Source: Avoscillospira_A sp052117125 (lineage in GTDB: Bacteria > Bacillota > Clostridia > Oscillospirales > Oscillospiraceae). From it: a stretch of DNA of 64,000 nt. The position numbers and the translations under genes are program-made. Every line of letters starts with the position of its first letter. The first letter of the stretch is position 1. The notes beneath the pieces are model-generated. The model was not told the DNA's origin, searched no databases, and worked only from the letters and a program-made list of their open reading frames with translations. The stretch covers positions 62,001 through 126,000 of the forward strand of contig NZ_JBQKJT010000003.1 in the NCBI RefSeq assembly GCF_052117125.1. The letters are read 5' to 3'. Below, piece after piece: positions 40,438-48,421 of the stretch.

Positions 40438-41409
40438 ATGCCCAATTTGTTTTACCTGTCTCGATCCACCGACGGCTGGCAGAATCTGGCCACTGATGAA
40501 TGGCTGCTGGATAACCTGGCCCCCGACGAGATGATCCTCTACTGTTATATCAACCGCAATGCCGTCATCATTGGCAAGAACCAGAACCCCTGGCGGGAAT
40601 GCAACCTGGGGGCCATGGAGGCCGACGAGGTGCAGTTGGTACGCCGCATCACCGGAGGCGGCGCCGTATATCACGACACGGGCAATCTGAATTTCAGCTT
40701 TATTGCCGGCGAGGACCTGTACGATGTGGAAAAGCAGATGAATACCATCTTGCAGACCATCCGGATGCTGGGCATTCCCTGTGAGTTTTCCGGCCGTAAC
40801 GATTTGCTGGCCGAGGGCCGCAAGTTTTCCGGCAACGCTTTCTGCAAGCGGGGAAAGATCTGCCAGCATCACGGCACCCTGCTCATCAACTCCGACATGA
40901 GCCGGTTGCAGCACTATCTTCAGGTGGACCCCCGGAAACTCCAGGCCAAGGGTGTGGAATCGGTCCGAAGCCGGGTCTGCAACCTGACGGAATTTCGCCG
41001 GGACCTGACCATTCCCATGGTGGTAGGCACGCTGAAGCAGGCGTTCCGCAAGACCTACGGCGACTATACGGAGTGGGTTCCCACCCCGGCTGACGAGGCC
41101 GCCATGGCGCCCTATCGGGAGAAGCACAGCTCCTGGGAGTGGCGCGTGGGACAGACGCCTGCCTTTGATCTGGAGCTGGACCGTCGGTTTGACTGGGGCG
41201 GCGTTCAAATTCTGCTGACGTCCCGGGAGGGCTGCGTGGAAAAGGCCGAGGTATTTTCCGACGCCATGGACCCGGAACTGCCCGCCCTGGTGCAGGGACT
41301 GCTGACGGGCTGCCGGGTGGATTCCCAGCAGATGGCCCAGGCTTTGGACCGCTGCGAAAATCAACAAATCCAGGAGATTGCCGCCTGGATTCGCCAGGAG
41401 CGATTGTAA
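40438..41409 (+). CDS. lplA: Lipoate-protein ligase
   Basis: This 323-residue enzyme activates scavenged lipoate with ATP and attaches it to lipoyl domains or to glycine-cleavage GcvH. The family signature VRRITGGGAVYHDTGNLNFSF is seen near 68-88, then the catalytic lysine region GRKFSGNAFCKRG near 127-139 and HHGTLLI. A C-terminal accessory domain (~245-323) is present. No lipoate-using complex is in the window. It is followed by a PadR regulator with a 1-base TAATG overlap, an operon arrangement worth noting. Confidence 0.93.
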   Translation: MPNLFYLSRSTDGWQNLATDEWLLDNLAPDEMILYCYINRNAVIIGKNQNPWRECNLGAMEADEVQLVRRITGGGAVYHDTGNLNFSFIAGEDLYDVEKQMNTILQTIRMLGIPCEFSGRNDLLAEGRKFSGNAFCKRGKICQHHGTLLINSDMSRLQHYLQVDPRKLQAKGVESVRSRVCNLTEFRRDLTIPMVVGTLKQAFRKTYGDYTEWVPTPADEAAMAPYREKHSSWEWRVGQTPAFDLELDRRFDWGGVQILLTSREGCVEKAEVFSDAMDPELPALVQGLLTGCRVDSQQMAQALDRCENQQIQEIAAWIRQERL

Positions 41410-41954
41410 TGCGCACGTTAAAATACGTTATTTTGGGTCTGCTCATGCGCCATTCCATGAGCGGCTACGACATCACCAAGGAGTTCCAGAACGGCCTGAC
41501 GGAGTTCTGGGACGCCAAGCACAGCCAGATCTATCCGGAACTGCGGAGACTGTACGACGAAGGGCTCATCACCTACGAGGTGCAGATTTCCGGTGAGGCC
41601 CTGGAGAAAAAGGTCTATTCCATCACGGAGCAGGGACGGCAGGAGTTCCATGCCTGGGTGGAGGAGGATGTGGATACTATTCCGTTTCAGCGGGATGTGT
41701 TCCGTCTGAAGCTGTATTTCAGCGATAATCTGGAGCCGTCTGCGGCGCTGCATATCATCGACGCCCAGCGGCGTCTCCACCGGCAGAAGCTGGAACACCT
41801 GGAGGACAAGGTCCGGCGGTGCTTCGGCACGCCGCCCAAGCGGGGCACACCGGCGCTGGGAGACTATGTGGTGATCACCGGCGCCATCATGCGGGAGCGG
41901 GCCTATCTGGAATGGCTCGATGCCTGTACGGCGCTGTATCAGTCGGAACCCTAA
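41409..41954 (+). CDS. PadR family transcriptional regulator
   Basis: The 181-residue protein has the PadR winged helix (residues ~3-80; LKYVILGLLMRHSMSGYDITKEF, IYPELRRLYDEGLITYEVQ, KKVYSITEQGRQEFHAWV) and a C-terminal helical dimer domain of the Vir_act_alpha_C type (~95-175). PadR proteins are usually repressors released by small ligands. Its start codon shares a base with the lplA stop (TAATG), so it is made with the lipoate ligase. Whether it controls that operon is untested. The gene ends at a strong bidirectional terminator. Confidence 0.9.
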   Translation: MRTLKYVILGLLMRHSMSGYDITKEFQNGLTEFWDAKHSQIYPELRRLYDEGLITYEVQISGEALEKKVYSITEQGRQEFHAWVEEDVDTIPFQRDVFRLKLYFSDNLEPSAALHIIDAQRRLHRQKLEHLEDKVRRCFGTPPKRGTPALGDYVVITGAIMRERAYLEWLDACTALYQSEP

Positions 41955-41965
41955 CAAAAGAATCC

Positions 41966-42004
41966 TCAAAAACCCCGCCGTGACACCACGGCGGGGTTTT
42001 GTGA
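41966..42004. terminator. Bidirectional terminator between padR and the UroD-family gene
   Basis: A GC stem (AACCCCGCCGTG with CACGGCGGGGTT) has TTTTG on the plus side and TTTTTGAGG on the minus side. Confidence 0.85.
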
Positions 42005-42016
42005 TGCAGATAGGGA

Positions 42017-43051
42017 TCAGAACAGAATTTGCCAGGGAAGACGGCCGCTGTCGGGATCGGTGATGCCGAACTTTTCACGGTTGATCTCGTCAATGGCCTT
42101 GCACAGGGAGGCATAGGTGCCGGGGAACACAGAGCCGGGACCGCCTTGGGTGATGCAGGGAATGAAATAGTTGGGCCCAATGGCATCACAGACCTTGCGG
42201 GCGGCCTTGCGGCAGTCTTCCTCGGTCCAGCCGGAGAAGTCCACGGATTTGTTGTCGATACCGCCCATAAAGCTGATCTTTCCGCCGTACTTCTTCACCA
42301 GTTCCGGCACATTGTTGGACTCCATACAGCCCTGCCAGACGTCAATGCCCATTTCGATCATATGGGGCACCAGGGTGGCGGCGTAGCTGTCGGAGTGGTG
42401 GAACACCAGCTCCACACCATGATCGTGGTAGTATTTGTAAATTTCCTTGTAGGGTTCCAGGAAGAAGTCGGCAAACATATCGGGACTCATAAAGGTGCTC
42501 AGTTCGCTGCCCCAGTCGTCGTGGTGGAAAATGGCGTCGGGATGCAAATGGGAGCAGATGCCTTCGGCCAGCTTCAATTCCCACTCCGTGAGATATTTGA
42601 TAAGGTCGTGCATCTCGTCGGGATTGGTGATGTAGTACACCAGGGCGTTGGTGATCTCACACAGATAGTGGGTCTGCTCGAAGAGACCGGGGGCTACAAA
42701 GGCGGCCTTGTAGGACTTGGAACCGTCCACGGCGTCGTATTGGGCTTTGAGTTGGTCCCAATCGGCCTGGGGGAAGTCCAGGGGCGGAGCCTTGACATAG
42801 TCCTTCCAGTCCTCAATGTCCTTGACCACGATTTTGTCGGGGGTGTGGACCGGGAAAGCGCCGGGGGTACCGGTGGGGAAGGAGTTGGTCACGCCCCAGG
42901 CGTTGACAATGTTTTCCTGGCCGGGGGCCGGGGAGGGATTATGCAGCCAGTAGGGGTGGAACAGAAGCTGAATGGCTTCGTACTGATTGACATAGCGGTC
43001 GGGCTTGCCGCCGCGGATAACCTGGCGGAGATTTTCCTTTGCAGTCAGCAT
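42017..43051 (-). CDS. Uroporphyrinogen decarboxylase family protein (methyltransferase-like)
   Basis: The 344-residue protein has the UroD/MtaA/CmuA barrel: FHHDDWGSELSTFMSPDMFADFFLEPYKEIYKYYH near 185-220, HHSDSYAATLVPHMIEMGIDVWQG and GGKISFMGGIDNKSVDFSG. In anaerobes this family mostly contains cobamide-dependent methyltransferases (MtaA-type or aromatic O-demethylases), not heme enzymes; the clear HxD and Cys-type metal ligands would bind zinc. It has AAAGGAG upstream. A corrinoid protein and activator would be expected near a complete methyltransferase system but are absent here. Upstream lies a Fur-like box, and the divergent neighbour is a PucR-type regulator. Substrate unknown. Confidence 0.85.
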   Translation of the reverse strand: MLTAKENLRQVIRGGKPDRYVNQYEAIQLLFHPYWLHNPSPAPGQENIVNAWGVTNSFPTGTPGAFPVHTPDKIVVKDIEDWKDYVKAPPLDFPQADWDQLKAQYDAVDGSKSYKAAFVAPGLFEQTHYLCEITNALVYYITNPDEMHDLIKYLTEWELKLAEGICSHLHPDAIFHHDDWGSELSTFMSPDMFADFFLEPYKEIYKYYHDHGVELVFHHSDSYAATLVPHMIEMGIDVWQGCMESNNVPELVKKYGGKISFMGGIDNKSVDFSGWTEEDCRKAARKVCDAIGPNYFIPCITQGGPGSVFPGTYASLCKAIDEINREKFGITDPDSGRLPWQILF

Positions 43052-43111
43052 GACATCAAACTCCTTTACATAAAAAACAGGTGATTATCGTAGAAAAAAC
43101 GCTGTTTTTAA

Positions 43112-43124
43112 AATGATTATCATT
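43112..43124. promoter_or_regulatory. Fur-like box upstream of the UroD-family gene
   Basis: AATGATTATCATT is a perfect palindrome equal to the central 13 bases of the classical 19-bp Fur box (GATAATGATAATCATTATC). It overlaps or abuts the -35 region of the minus-strand promoter (GATAAT -10 near 43082-43087). A half-similar GTGATTATCG occurs at 43081-43090. Confidence 0.6.
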
Positions 43125-43281
43125 GGTATGGTTCTATCTTACCAGTAATCGAAAAGAATATCCAGAGGCTGTCGGTACAATTTTTCACGGCGGGAAATGC
43201 GAGGTCATTGTGCCAACAGCACAATGGCCCGTGGACAGAGCGGTCCCACTGTGATAGACTGAAGGAAAAGGAGTGGTTCCC

Positions 43282-44697
43282 GTGAAATTGAGTATGTGGA
43301 ATCTGGCCAACGCCCTGGCAGCCCTGGACCCGGAGGTGTCCATCCGCCCCGATTCCCCCATGGTCCTGCGCAGCGGGCGGCTGGCCTGGGCCACCAACTG
43401 CGTCCAGGTACGGCAGGACGGCCCAGACTGCCTGTGCCTATGGGAAAGCGATTCCATCCGCATCCGAGACATGGACGCTTTGGAGGGGGTGGAACTGGTT
43501 CAAAGTGTCTTCGACGCCATGAACGACTGGTATGCCGACCTGCGGGAGGCGGCGGAGGCCCGGGACTATCAACGGCTGGTGGACCGGTGCCATGTGGTGT
43601 TCCACAGCCCGGTACTGCTCAGTGATGAAAACGGCTGCGTCCTGGGGATCAGCGCCTGTTATGGCGCCGATGAAGTGGATGAGGAGTGGCGATACCTGAA
43701 AACGTATGGGTATGCCTCTCTGCGGGCCATTGAAAATATCCGGACAGCACTGGGGCCAGTAGCTGTCTCCAACGAGGTCGTCCGGCTGCCCCATCGCAGT
43801 TCCGGGCGATTTAGCGCCGGACTGACCACCCGGGTGTTCCGCAGCGGGCAGCCTTTGGGCCGCCTGACAGTGCTGGAGCGGGAGCGGCATCTGAACCGGG
43901 GGGATGTGCAGATCGTTCAGCAGATTGCCGCTCTGCTGGCGGTGAATCTCCAGCCGGAGCACACTGGCGGCAAAAGCGGCGGCGCTTATCTGGACCGGCT
44001 GATGGCGGGGCAGACGTTGGGGGAGACGGCCTGGGAGCACCTGTACCGCACCCGGGGATGGCTGCCGGAACACACCTACCGGCTTTGGGCGTTTCGCGGC
44101 GGCGGACAGGAGACGTCGCCCCTGCGGGAGACGTTGGGCCGCACGGTCCATCAGGCCATCTGTACGGCGGCGGAGGGACAGCTCTGGGTCCTGGTCAACG
44201 AGACACAGGGGGGACGAACCCTGGCGGAGAAATTGGAGAAACTGGCCGCCGATAACGGACTACATCTGGCGTGCAGTCTGCCAGGGGGCGGGGTGGCGGA
44301 GACGGTCCAATGGGCGGAACAGGTCCGCTACGCCATGGAGCGTTCCACGTCGCCGGCAGTTCTGGAGCCGTTTTCCACCTGGGCTGTGGACTATCTCCTG
44401 TGGGGGACCAGAGAAGCGGGCCAGGTGCTGGCGGCCTGTCATCCTGACGCCCGCCGCCTGTGGCGGGAAAAACAGGACGGCGCGCCCATGCTGTACGACA
44501 CCCTGCGGACGTATCTCGACCTGGAACGGGGGGCCAATCGGACGGCGGCGGCCCTGTCCATCCATAAAAATACACTTTTTTACCGGCTCCATAAGCTGGA
44601 AGAGCTGTTGACCGCCGATCTGGATGATCCTCAGACCCGACTGCACTTGCAACTGTCCTTCCGCATTCTGGAGCAACAAAAAAATGACAGGCATTGA
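43282..44697 (+). CDS. PucR/CdaR-type transcriptional regulator
   Basis: The 471-residue protein has an N-terminal region (~1-210) with GAF-like character (SPVLLSDENGCVLGISACYG) and a C-terminal helix-turn-helix of the PucR_HTH type (near 410-450; YLDLERGANRTAAALSIHKNTLFYRLHKLEELL), the mark of PucR/CdaR regulators of purine or sugar-acid catabolism. GTG at 43282 with AAAAGGAG eight bases upstream is the best start. It is divergent from the UroD-family gene, its most likely target. The terminator hairpin overlaps the last codons. Confidence 0.87.
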   Translation: MKLSMWNLANALAALDPEVSIRPDSPMVLRSGRLAWATNCVQVRQDGPDCLCLWESDSIRIRDMDALEGVELVQSVFDAMNDWYADLREAAEARDYQRLVDRCHVVFHSPVLLSDENGCVLGISACYGADEVDEEWRYLKTYGYASLRAIENIRTALGPVAVSNEVVRLPHRSSGRFSAGLTTRVFRSGQPLGRLTVLERERHLNRGDVQIVQQIAALLAVNLQPEHTGGKSGGAYLDRLMAGQTLGETAWEHLYRTRGWLPEHTYRLWAFRGGGQETSPLRETLGRTVHQAICTAAEGQLWVLVNETQGGRTLAEKLEKLAADNGLHLACSLPGGGVAETVQWAEQVRYAMERSTSPAVLEPFSTWAVDYLLWGTREAGQVLAACHPDARRLWREKQDGAPMLYDTLRTYLDLERGANRTAAALSIHKNTLFYRLHKLEELLTADLDDPQTRLHLQLSFRILEQQKNDRH

Positions 44698-44712
44698 GCC
44701 TGTCATTTTTTA
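44678..44712. terminator. Bidirectional terminator shared by the PucR-type gene and tRNA-Gly
   Basis: The stem AATGACAGGC with GCCTGTCATT encloses the stop codon of the plus-strand gene. A-runs on its left and TTTTTTA on its right allow termination of both strands. Confidence 0.8.
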
Positions 44713-44786
<74 letters not shown>

Positions 44787-44802
44787 GTCATCTCGCAGAG
44801 TT

Positions 44803-44831
44803 AGTATAGCAGATTCCCGTGTAAAATTCAA
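44803..44831 (-). promoter_or_regulatory. Promoter for tRNA-Gly
   Basis: Minus-strand TTGAAT (44826-44831), a 17-base spacer and TATACT (44803-44808), 17 bases upstream of the mature tRNA 5' end. Confidence 0.75.
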
Positions 44832-44841
44832 CCGAAAATTG

Positions 44842-45606
44842 TCAAGGTTTCAAACGGAACAGACGGCACCCATTTTCCCAGGTGATTTGTTCGATTTCCT
44901 CCACGGTTTTGTCCCGCAGCTGGGCCAGCTTTTCCGCCATACGGGGCAGCATGGTGGAGTCGCAGCGTTTGCCCCGGTAGGGCTCCGGCGCCATATAGGG
45001 GCAATCGGTTTCCAGTACGATGCGGTGCAGGGGCACATTCTCCGCCACCTCCAGCGCTTTGCGGGCGTTTTTGAAGGTCAGTACACCGGTAAAGCCCACA
45101 TACCAGCCCAGCTTCACCAATTCCCGCGCCATCTCCAGAGAGCCGGAGTAACAGTGGAACACGCCGGTGACGTCGGGGAATTCCTTTACAATCTCCAGAC
45201 CGTCGCCGTGGGCGTCCCGCTCGTGGACGATGACCGGCAGATGCAGCGCCCGGGCCAGTTCCATCTGCATCCGAAAGGCTTTTTTCTGCTGCTCCCGGGG
45301 TACGTCTTCATAATAATAGTCCAGGCCGATTTCTCCAATGGCGACCACCTTATCCTCTTTGGCCAATTCCCGATAGGTATCCACCAACGCGCCGTCCACA
45401 TGGTCGGCGTCATCGGGGTGGGAGCCGACGGCAGCATATATAAAGTTGTATTGATGGGCCAGTTCAATGGCCATCCGGCTGGATTCCAGATCGCACCCGG
45501 CATTCAGAATGCGGCCCACGCCGTTTTGCTGCATGGAGGCCAGCAATTCGTGGCGGTCGTTGTCAAAGCGTTTGGCATCGTAGTGGGCATGGGTATCAAA
45601 GAGCAT
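44842..45606 (-). CDS. TatD family metal-dependent hydrolase
   Basis: The 254-residue TIM-barrel hydrolase has FDTHAHYDAKRF (3-14, HxH metal ligands), GEIGLDYYYED near 91-101 (Glu ligand), PVIVHERDAHGDGL near 124-137 (His), FHCYSGS near 149-155 and ETDCPYMAPEPYRGKRCD near 200-217 (Asp). TatD enzymes act as Mg2+-dependent DNases/RNases, and some as tRNA quality-control nucleases. The gene overlaps the end of mnmG by 11 bases, so the two are cotranslated. Confidence 0.93.
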   Translation of the reverse strand: MLFDTHAHYDAKRFDNDRHELLASMQQNGVGRILNAGCDLESSRMAIELAHQYNFIYAAVGSHPDDADHVDGALVDTYRELAKEDKVVAIGEIGLDYYYEDVPREQQKKAFRMQMELARALHLPVIVHERDAHGDGLEIVKEFPDVTGVFHCYSGSLEMARELVKLGWYVGFTGVLTFKNARKALEVAENVPLHRIVLETDCPYMAPEPYRGKRCDSTMLPRMAEKLAQLRDKTVEEIEQITWENGCRLFRLKP

Positions 45607-47473
45607 GGTCTGTTCCTCCTGCGTTCTGCTCCAGCCAGATCAGCAGCACCGCCACGTCGGCGGGGCTGACGCCGGAAATTCGCGAAGCCTGGCCCACATT
45701 GAGGGGCCGGATGGCGTTGAGCTTCTGCCGGGCCTCCAACCGCAGTCCGCCCAACTGGTCATAGTCCAGATCGGCGGGCAGCAGACGGGCTTCGGCTTTC
45801 TGAAATTCGGCCACCTGCTTTTCCTGCCGTTCCAGGTAACCGGCGTATTTTAATTGTATCTGCACCTGTTCCGTCACGGCGGCGGGCAGGTCCGGCCGTT
45901 CCGGGTCAAAGGGGGCCAGCATTTCATAGGTGACGCCGGGACGGCGCAGCAGGTCGGCCAGACGGGCCGACGATTTCACCGGCATCTCTCCGACTTGCTC
46001 CAGCATGGCCGAAAGTTCCGGGGAAGCCGGAACGCCCTTGGCTTCCAGACGGGCTTTTTCCCGTTCCACTGCCGCGTATTTTTCCTCCACAGCCCGGAGC
46101 CGGTCATCGGACACCAGACCGACGCGGTGGCCGATGGCCGTCAAACGCTGGTCGGCATTGTCCTGCCGGTGGAGCAGCCGGTATTCGCTGCGGGAGGTCA
46201 TAATGCGGTAGGGTTCGTGGGTACCTTTGGTCACCAGATCGTCCACTAGAGTTCCAATGTAGCCGTCGGAGCGCTTGAGGATCATAGGCTCCCGGCCCAA
46301 GAGCTTCAAAGCGGCGTTGACACCGGCTACAAAGCCCTGAACGGCGGCCTCCTCATAGCCGGAGGAGCCGTTGAACTGGCCGGCGCCGTAGAGCCCGCTA
46401 ATTTTCTTTGTTTCCAATGTAGGCAGCAGCTCCGTGGGGTCAATGCAGTCGTATTCGATGGCGTAGGCGGGCCGCATCATCTCGGCGTGCTCCAGACCGG
46501 GGATGGTGTGGAGCATTTCCAACTGGACATCCACCGGAAGACTGGACGAAAAGCCCTGCAAATACAGTTCGTCGGTGTCGAGGCCCGTAGGCTCCACAAA
46601 GAGCTGGTGCCGGGGCTTTTCCGAAAAGCGCACCACCTTGTCCTCGATGGAGGGACAGTACCGGGGGCCGATGCCGGTGATCTTGCCGGAATAGAGGGGA
46701 GAGCAGTGGAGGTTGTCCCGGATGACTCGATGGGTTTGTTCATTGGTATAGGTGAGGTAGCACACCGCCCGGTTTTTCAGAGGATGCTCCGTGGTAAAAG
46801 AGAAGGGCTCGGGATCGCTGTCGCCGGTCTGCACTTCCATTTTGGAGAAATCGACGCTGCGGGCGTTGAGACGGGGCGGCGTACCGGTTTTGAACCGCTG
46901 GAGCCGCAGGCCCAGGTTCCGCAGACAGTTGGAAAGACCGTGGGCGGCGTGCATACCGTCCGGGCCGGAGTCATAGGAGACGTCGCCGGTGATGACGCTG
47001 CTCTCCAGATAGGTGCCGGAGGCGATGACCACGGCGCGGACGGGAAACCGCAGGCCCAGCCGCGTCACCACGGCGGAGACAGCGCCCTGTTCCGCTTCGA
47101 TTGCCGTCACCTGATCCTGGCGCAGATAGAGGTGCTCCTGCTGTTCCAGAATGTGCTTCATATGGGACTGATATAGCCGCCGGTCGGCCTGGGCCCGGAG
47201 GGAGTGGACGGCGGGGCCTTTGCCCAGGTTCAGCATCCGGTATTGGATGCAGCAGGCATCGGCGGCCCGTCCCATTTCACCGCCCAGGGCATCCAACTCC
47301 CGGACCAGATGGCCCTTGCCGGTACCGCCGATGGCGGGGTTGCAGGGCATATTGCCAACGGCGTCTAAATTGATGGTAAACACCACCGTCCTGAGACCCA
47401 GCCGGGCGGCGGCCAGACCCGCTTCGATTCCGGCGTGACCGGCGCCGATGACGGCGATATCGTAAGTTTCCAT
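45596..47473 (-). CDS. mnmG: tRNA uridine-5-carboxymethylaminomethyl synthesis enzyme MnmG
   Basis: The 625-residue flavoprotein (GidA) partners MnmE in making the cmnm5 modification on U34. It starts with the FAD motif DIAVIGAGHAGIEAGLAAARLG (GxGxxG near 10-15), has the conserved NPAIGGTGKGHLVRELDALGGEMG near 47-70, two cysteine regions (e.g. the GPRYCPSIEDKV segment near 273-284) and a helical C-terminal domain that contacts MnmE. The length is normal. It is followed by tatD with an 11-base overlap. Confidence 0.96.
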   Translation of the reverse strand: METYDIAVIGAGHAGIEAGLAAARLGLRTVVFTINLDAVGNMPCNPAIGGTGKGHLVRELDALGGEMGRAADACCIQYRMLNLGKGPAVHSLRAQADRRLYQSHMKHILEQQEHLYLRQDQVTAIEAEQGAVSAVVTRLGLRFPVRAVVIASGTYLESSVITGDVSYDSGPDGMHAAHGLSNCLRNLGLRLQRFKTGTPPRLNARSVDFSKMEVQTGDSDPEPFSFTTEHPLKNRAVCYLTYTNEQTHRVIRDNLHCSPLYSGKITGIGPRYCPSIEDKVVRFSEKPRHQLFVEPTGLDTDELYLQGFSSSLPVDVQLEMLHTIPGLEHAEMMRPAYAIEYDCIDPTELLPTLETKKISGLYGAGQFNGSSGYEEAAVQGFVAGVNAALKLLGREPMILKRSDGYIGTLVDDLVTKGTHEPYRIMTSRSEYRLLHRQDNADQRLTAIGHRVGLVSDDRLRAVEEKYAAVEREKARLEAKGVPASPELSAMLEQVGEMPVKSSARLADLLRRPGVTYEMLAPFDPERPDLPAAVTEQVQIQLKYAGYLERQEKQVAEFQKAEARLLPADLDYDQLGGLRLEARQKLNAIRPLNVGQASRISGVSPADVAVLLIWLEQNAGGTDHAL

Positions 47474-47539
47474 GGGGGATTCCTCCCAAACGCAGAATAT
47501 TCTAGCCTATATTGTAACAGTTGAGGGAGGGAAGTGCAT

Positions 47540-47568
47540 GAGGGGCGCCGCCCATGGCGGCGCCCCTC
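47540..47568 (-). terminator. GC hairpin after the RnfD-like gene
   Basis: A perfect 13-bp stem (GAGGGGCGCCGCC with GGCGGCGCCCCTC, loop CAT) lies 20 bases after the stop. There is no T-tract on the minus strand (CATGCACTTCC), so it may be a weak terminator or mRNA 3' stabiliser. Confidence 0.5.
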
Positions 47569-47587
47569 TTGGAGGAATGGGCGGGAT

Positions 47588-48421
47588 TCAAACCTGTTCC
47601 AATTCGGCGGTATTCTGCAATCGGGCGGTGATGGTTTCGGCAGCGCGGAACGCTGTGTTGGCGGCCAGGGTGGCGACCACCACGCCGCCCATGCCCCAGC
47701 CGTAAAAGGAGAACACCGTGGCGACGGCACCGGTAAAGACGCCGTAGAGCACCCGGAAGGTCAGCCCCATGGGGGTGGTCACCGGGTCGGCGGACAGGAA
47801 GCAGGCCCCCAGGATGGTACCGCCCCAGCAGAGCACGGCCAGAGGGTCACAGTGGGGCAGCACTGCCGCTGTCAGAAACGACGCGCACAGATAGGGAAGG
47901 GCCACCGCCCAGGGCAGCAGATGGCGCATGGCCAGATAGGCCGCGCCCACCAGCAGCAGCAGCGTGGACGCCTCTCCCATGGCCCCGTCCAGATAGGCCA
48001 TGAGGAAGGTGCCCTGGCAGTCCTTTAGGGCCAGGGGACACAAAAGAGGCAGCAGGGCGGCGCGGCCCAGTGCGGCGGGATTCCACCAGTTCTGGCCGAT
48101 GCCGCCGGTGAGGACCTTGACGGACACGGCCAGGAAAGCCCCCAGGGGCGCGGCCCACAGGGCGGCCCGGGCGGGCAGCAACAGGGCCGACAGCAGGCCC
48201 GTCACCAGAATTGTCAGCGTTCGCAGCTCCTGCCGTCCGGTGAAGCGGTCCCATAGAAATTGGGTGCCGGCGGCAGCGGCCACGGCCAACAGAATCATGG
48301 CGGCGGCCCGCAGGCCGAAGAACCAGACGGCCCCCGCTGCTGCCGGCAGCAGGGCAATGGCGGCGTCCAGCATTTGCAGGGCCGTGGATTGGCCACAGTG
48401 GATGTACGGTGCGGTATTCAT
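47588..48421 (-). CDS. rnfD: RnfD/NqrB-like membrane protein, possibly lacking the flavin site
   Basis: The 277-residue protein has about eight to nine hydrophobic segments and the RnfD/NqrB/RsxD hallmarks GIGQNWWNPAALGRAALL (like the GGxGxNxFNPA motif) near 122-139 and FLSADPVTTPMGLTFRVLYG near 218-237 (the ATDPVTSP..GR region). The motif that normally carries the covalently bound FMN threonine (D-x-x-S/T-x-A-T-P-L), expected between these segments, is not visible; the corresponding stretch is short. The ATG at 48421 overlaps the TGA of the RnfC-like gene. Only these two of six Rnf genes are present, so a normal ion-pumping complex cannot be built from this locus. Confidence 0.78.
   Translation of the reverse strand: MNTAPYIHCGQSTALQMLDAAIALLPAAAGAVWFFGLRAAAMILLAVAAAAGTQFLWDRFTGRQELRTLTILVTGLLSALLLPARAALWAAPLGAFLAVSVKVLTGGIGQNWWNPAALGRAALLPLLCPLALKDCQGTFLMAYLDGAMGEASTLLLLVGAAYLAMRHLLPWAVALPYLCASFLTAAVLPHCDPLAVLCWGGTILGACFLSADPVTTPMGLTFRVLYGVFTGAVATVFSFYGWGMGGVVVATLAANTAFRAAETITARLQNTAELEQV

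Noticed and set aside
42017..43051. HemE (heme synthesis uroporphyrinogen decarboxylase)
   Set aside because: The sequence follows the MtaA-like methyltransferase branch and no heme or siroheme gene is near.
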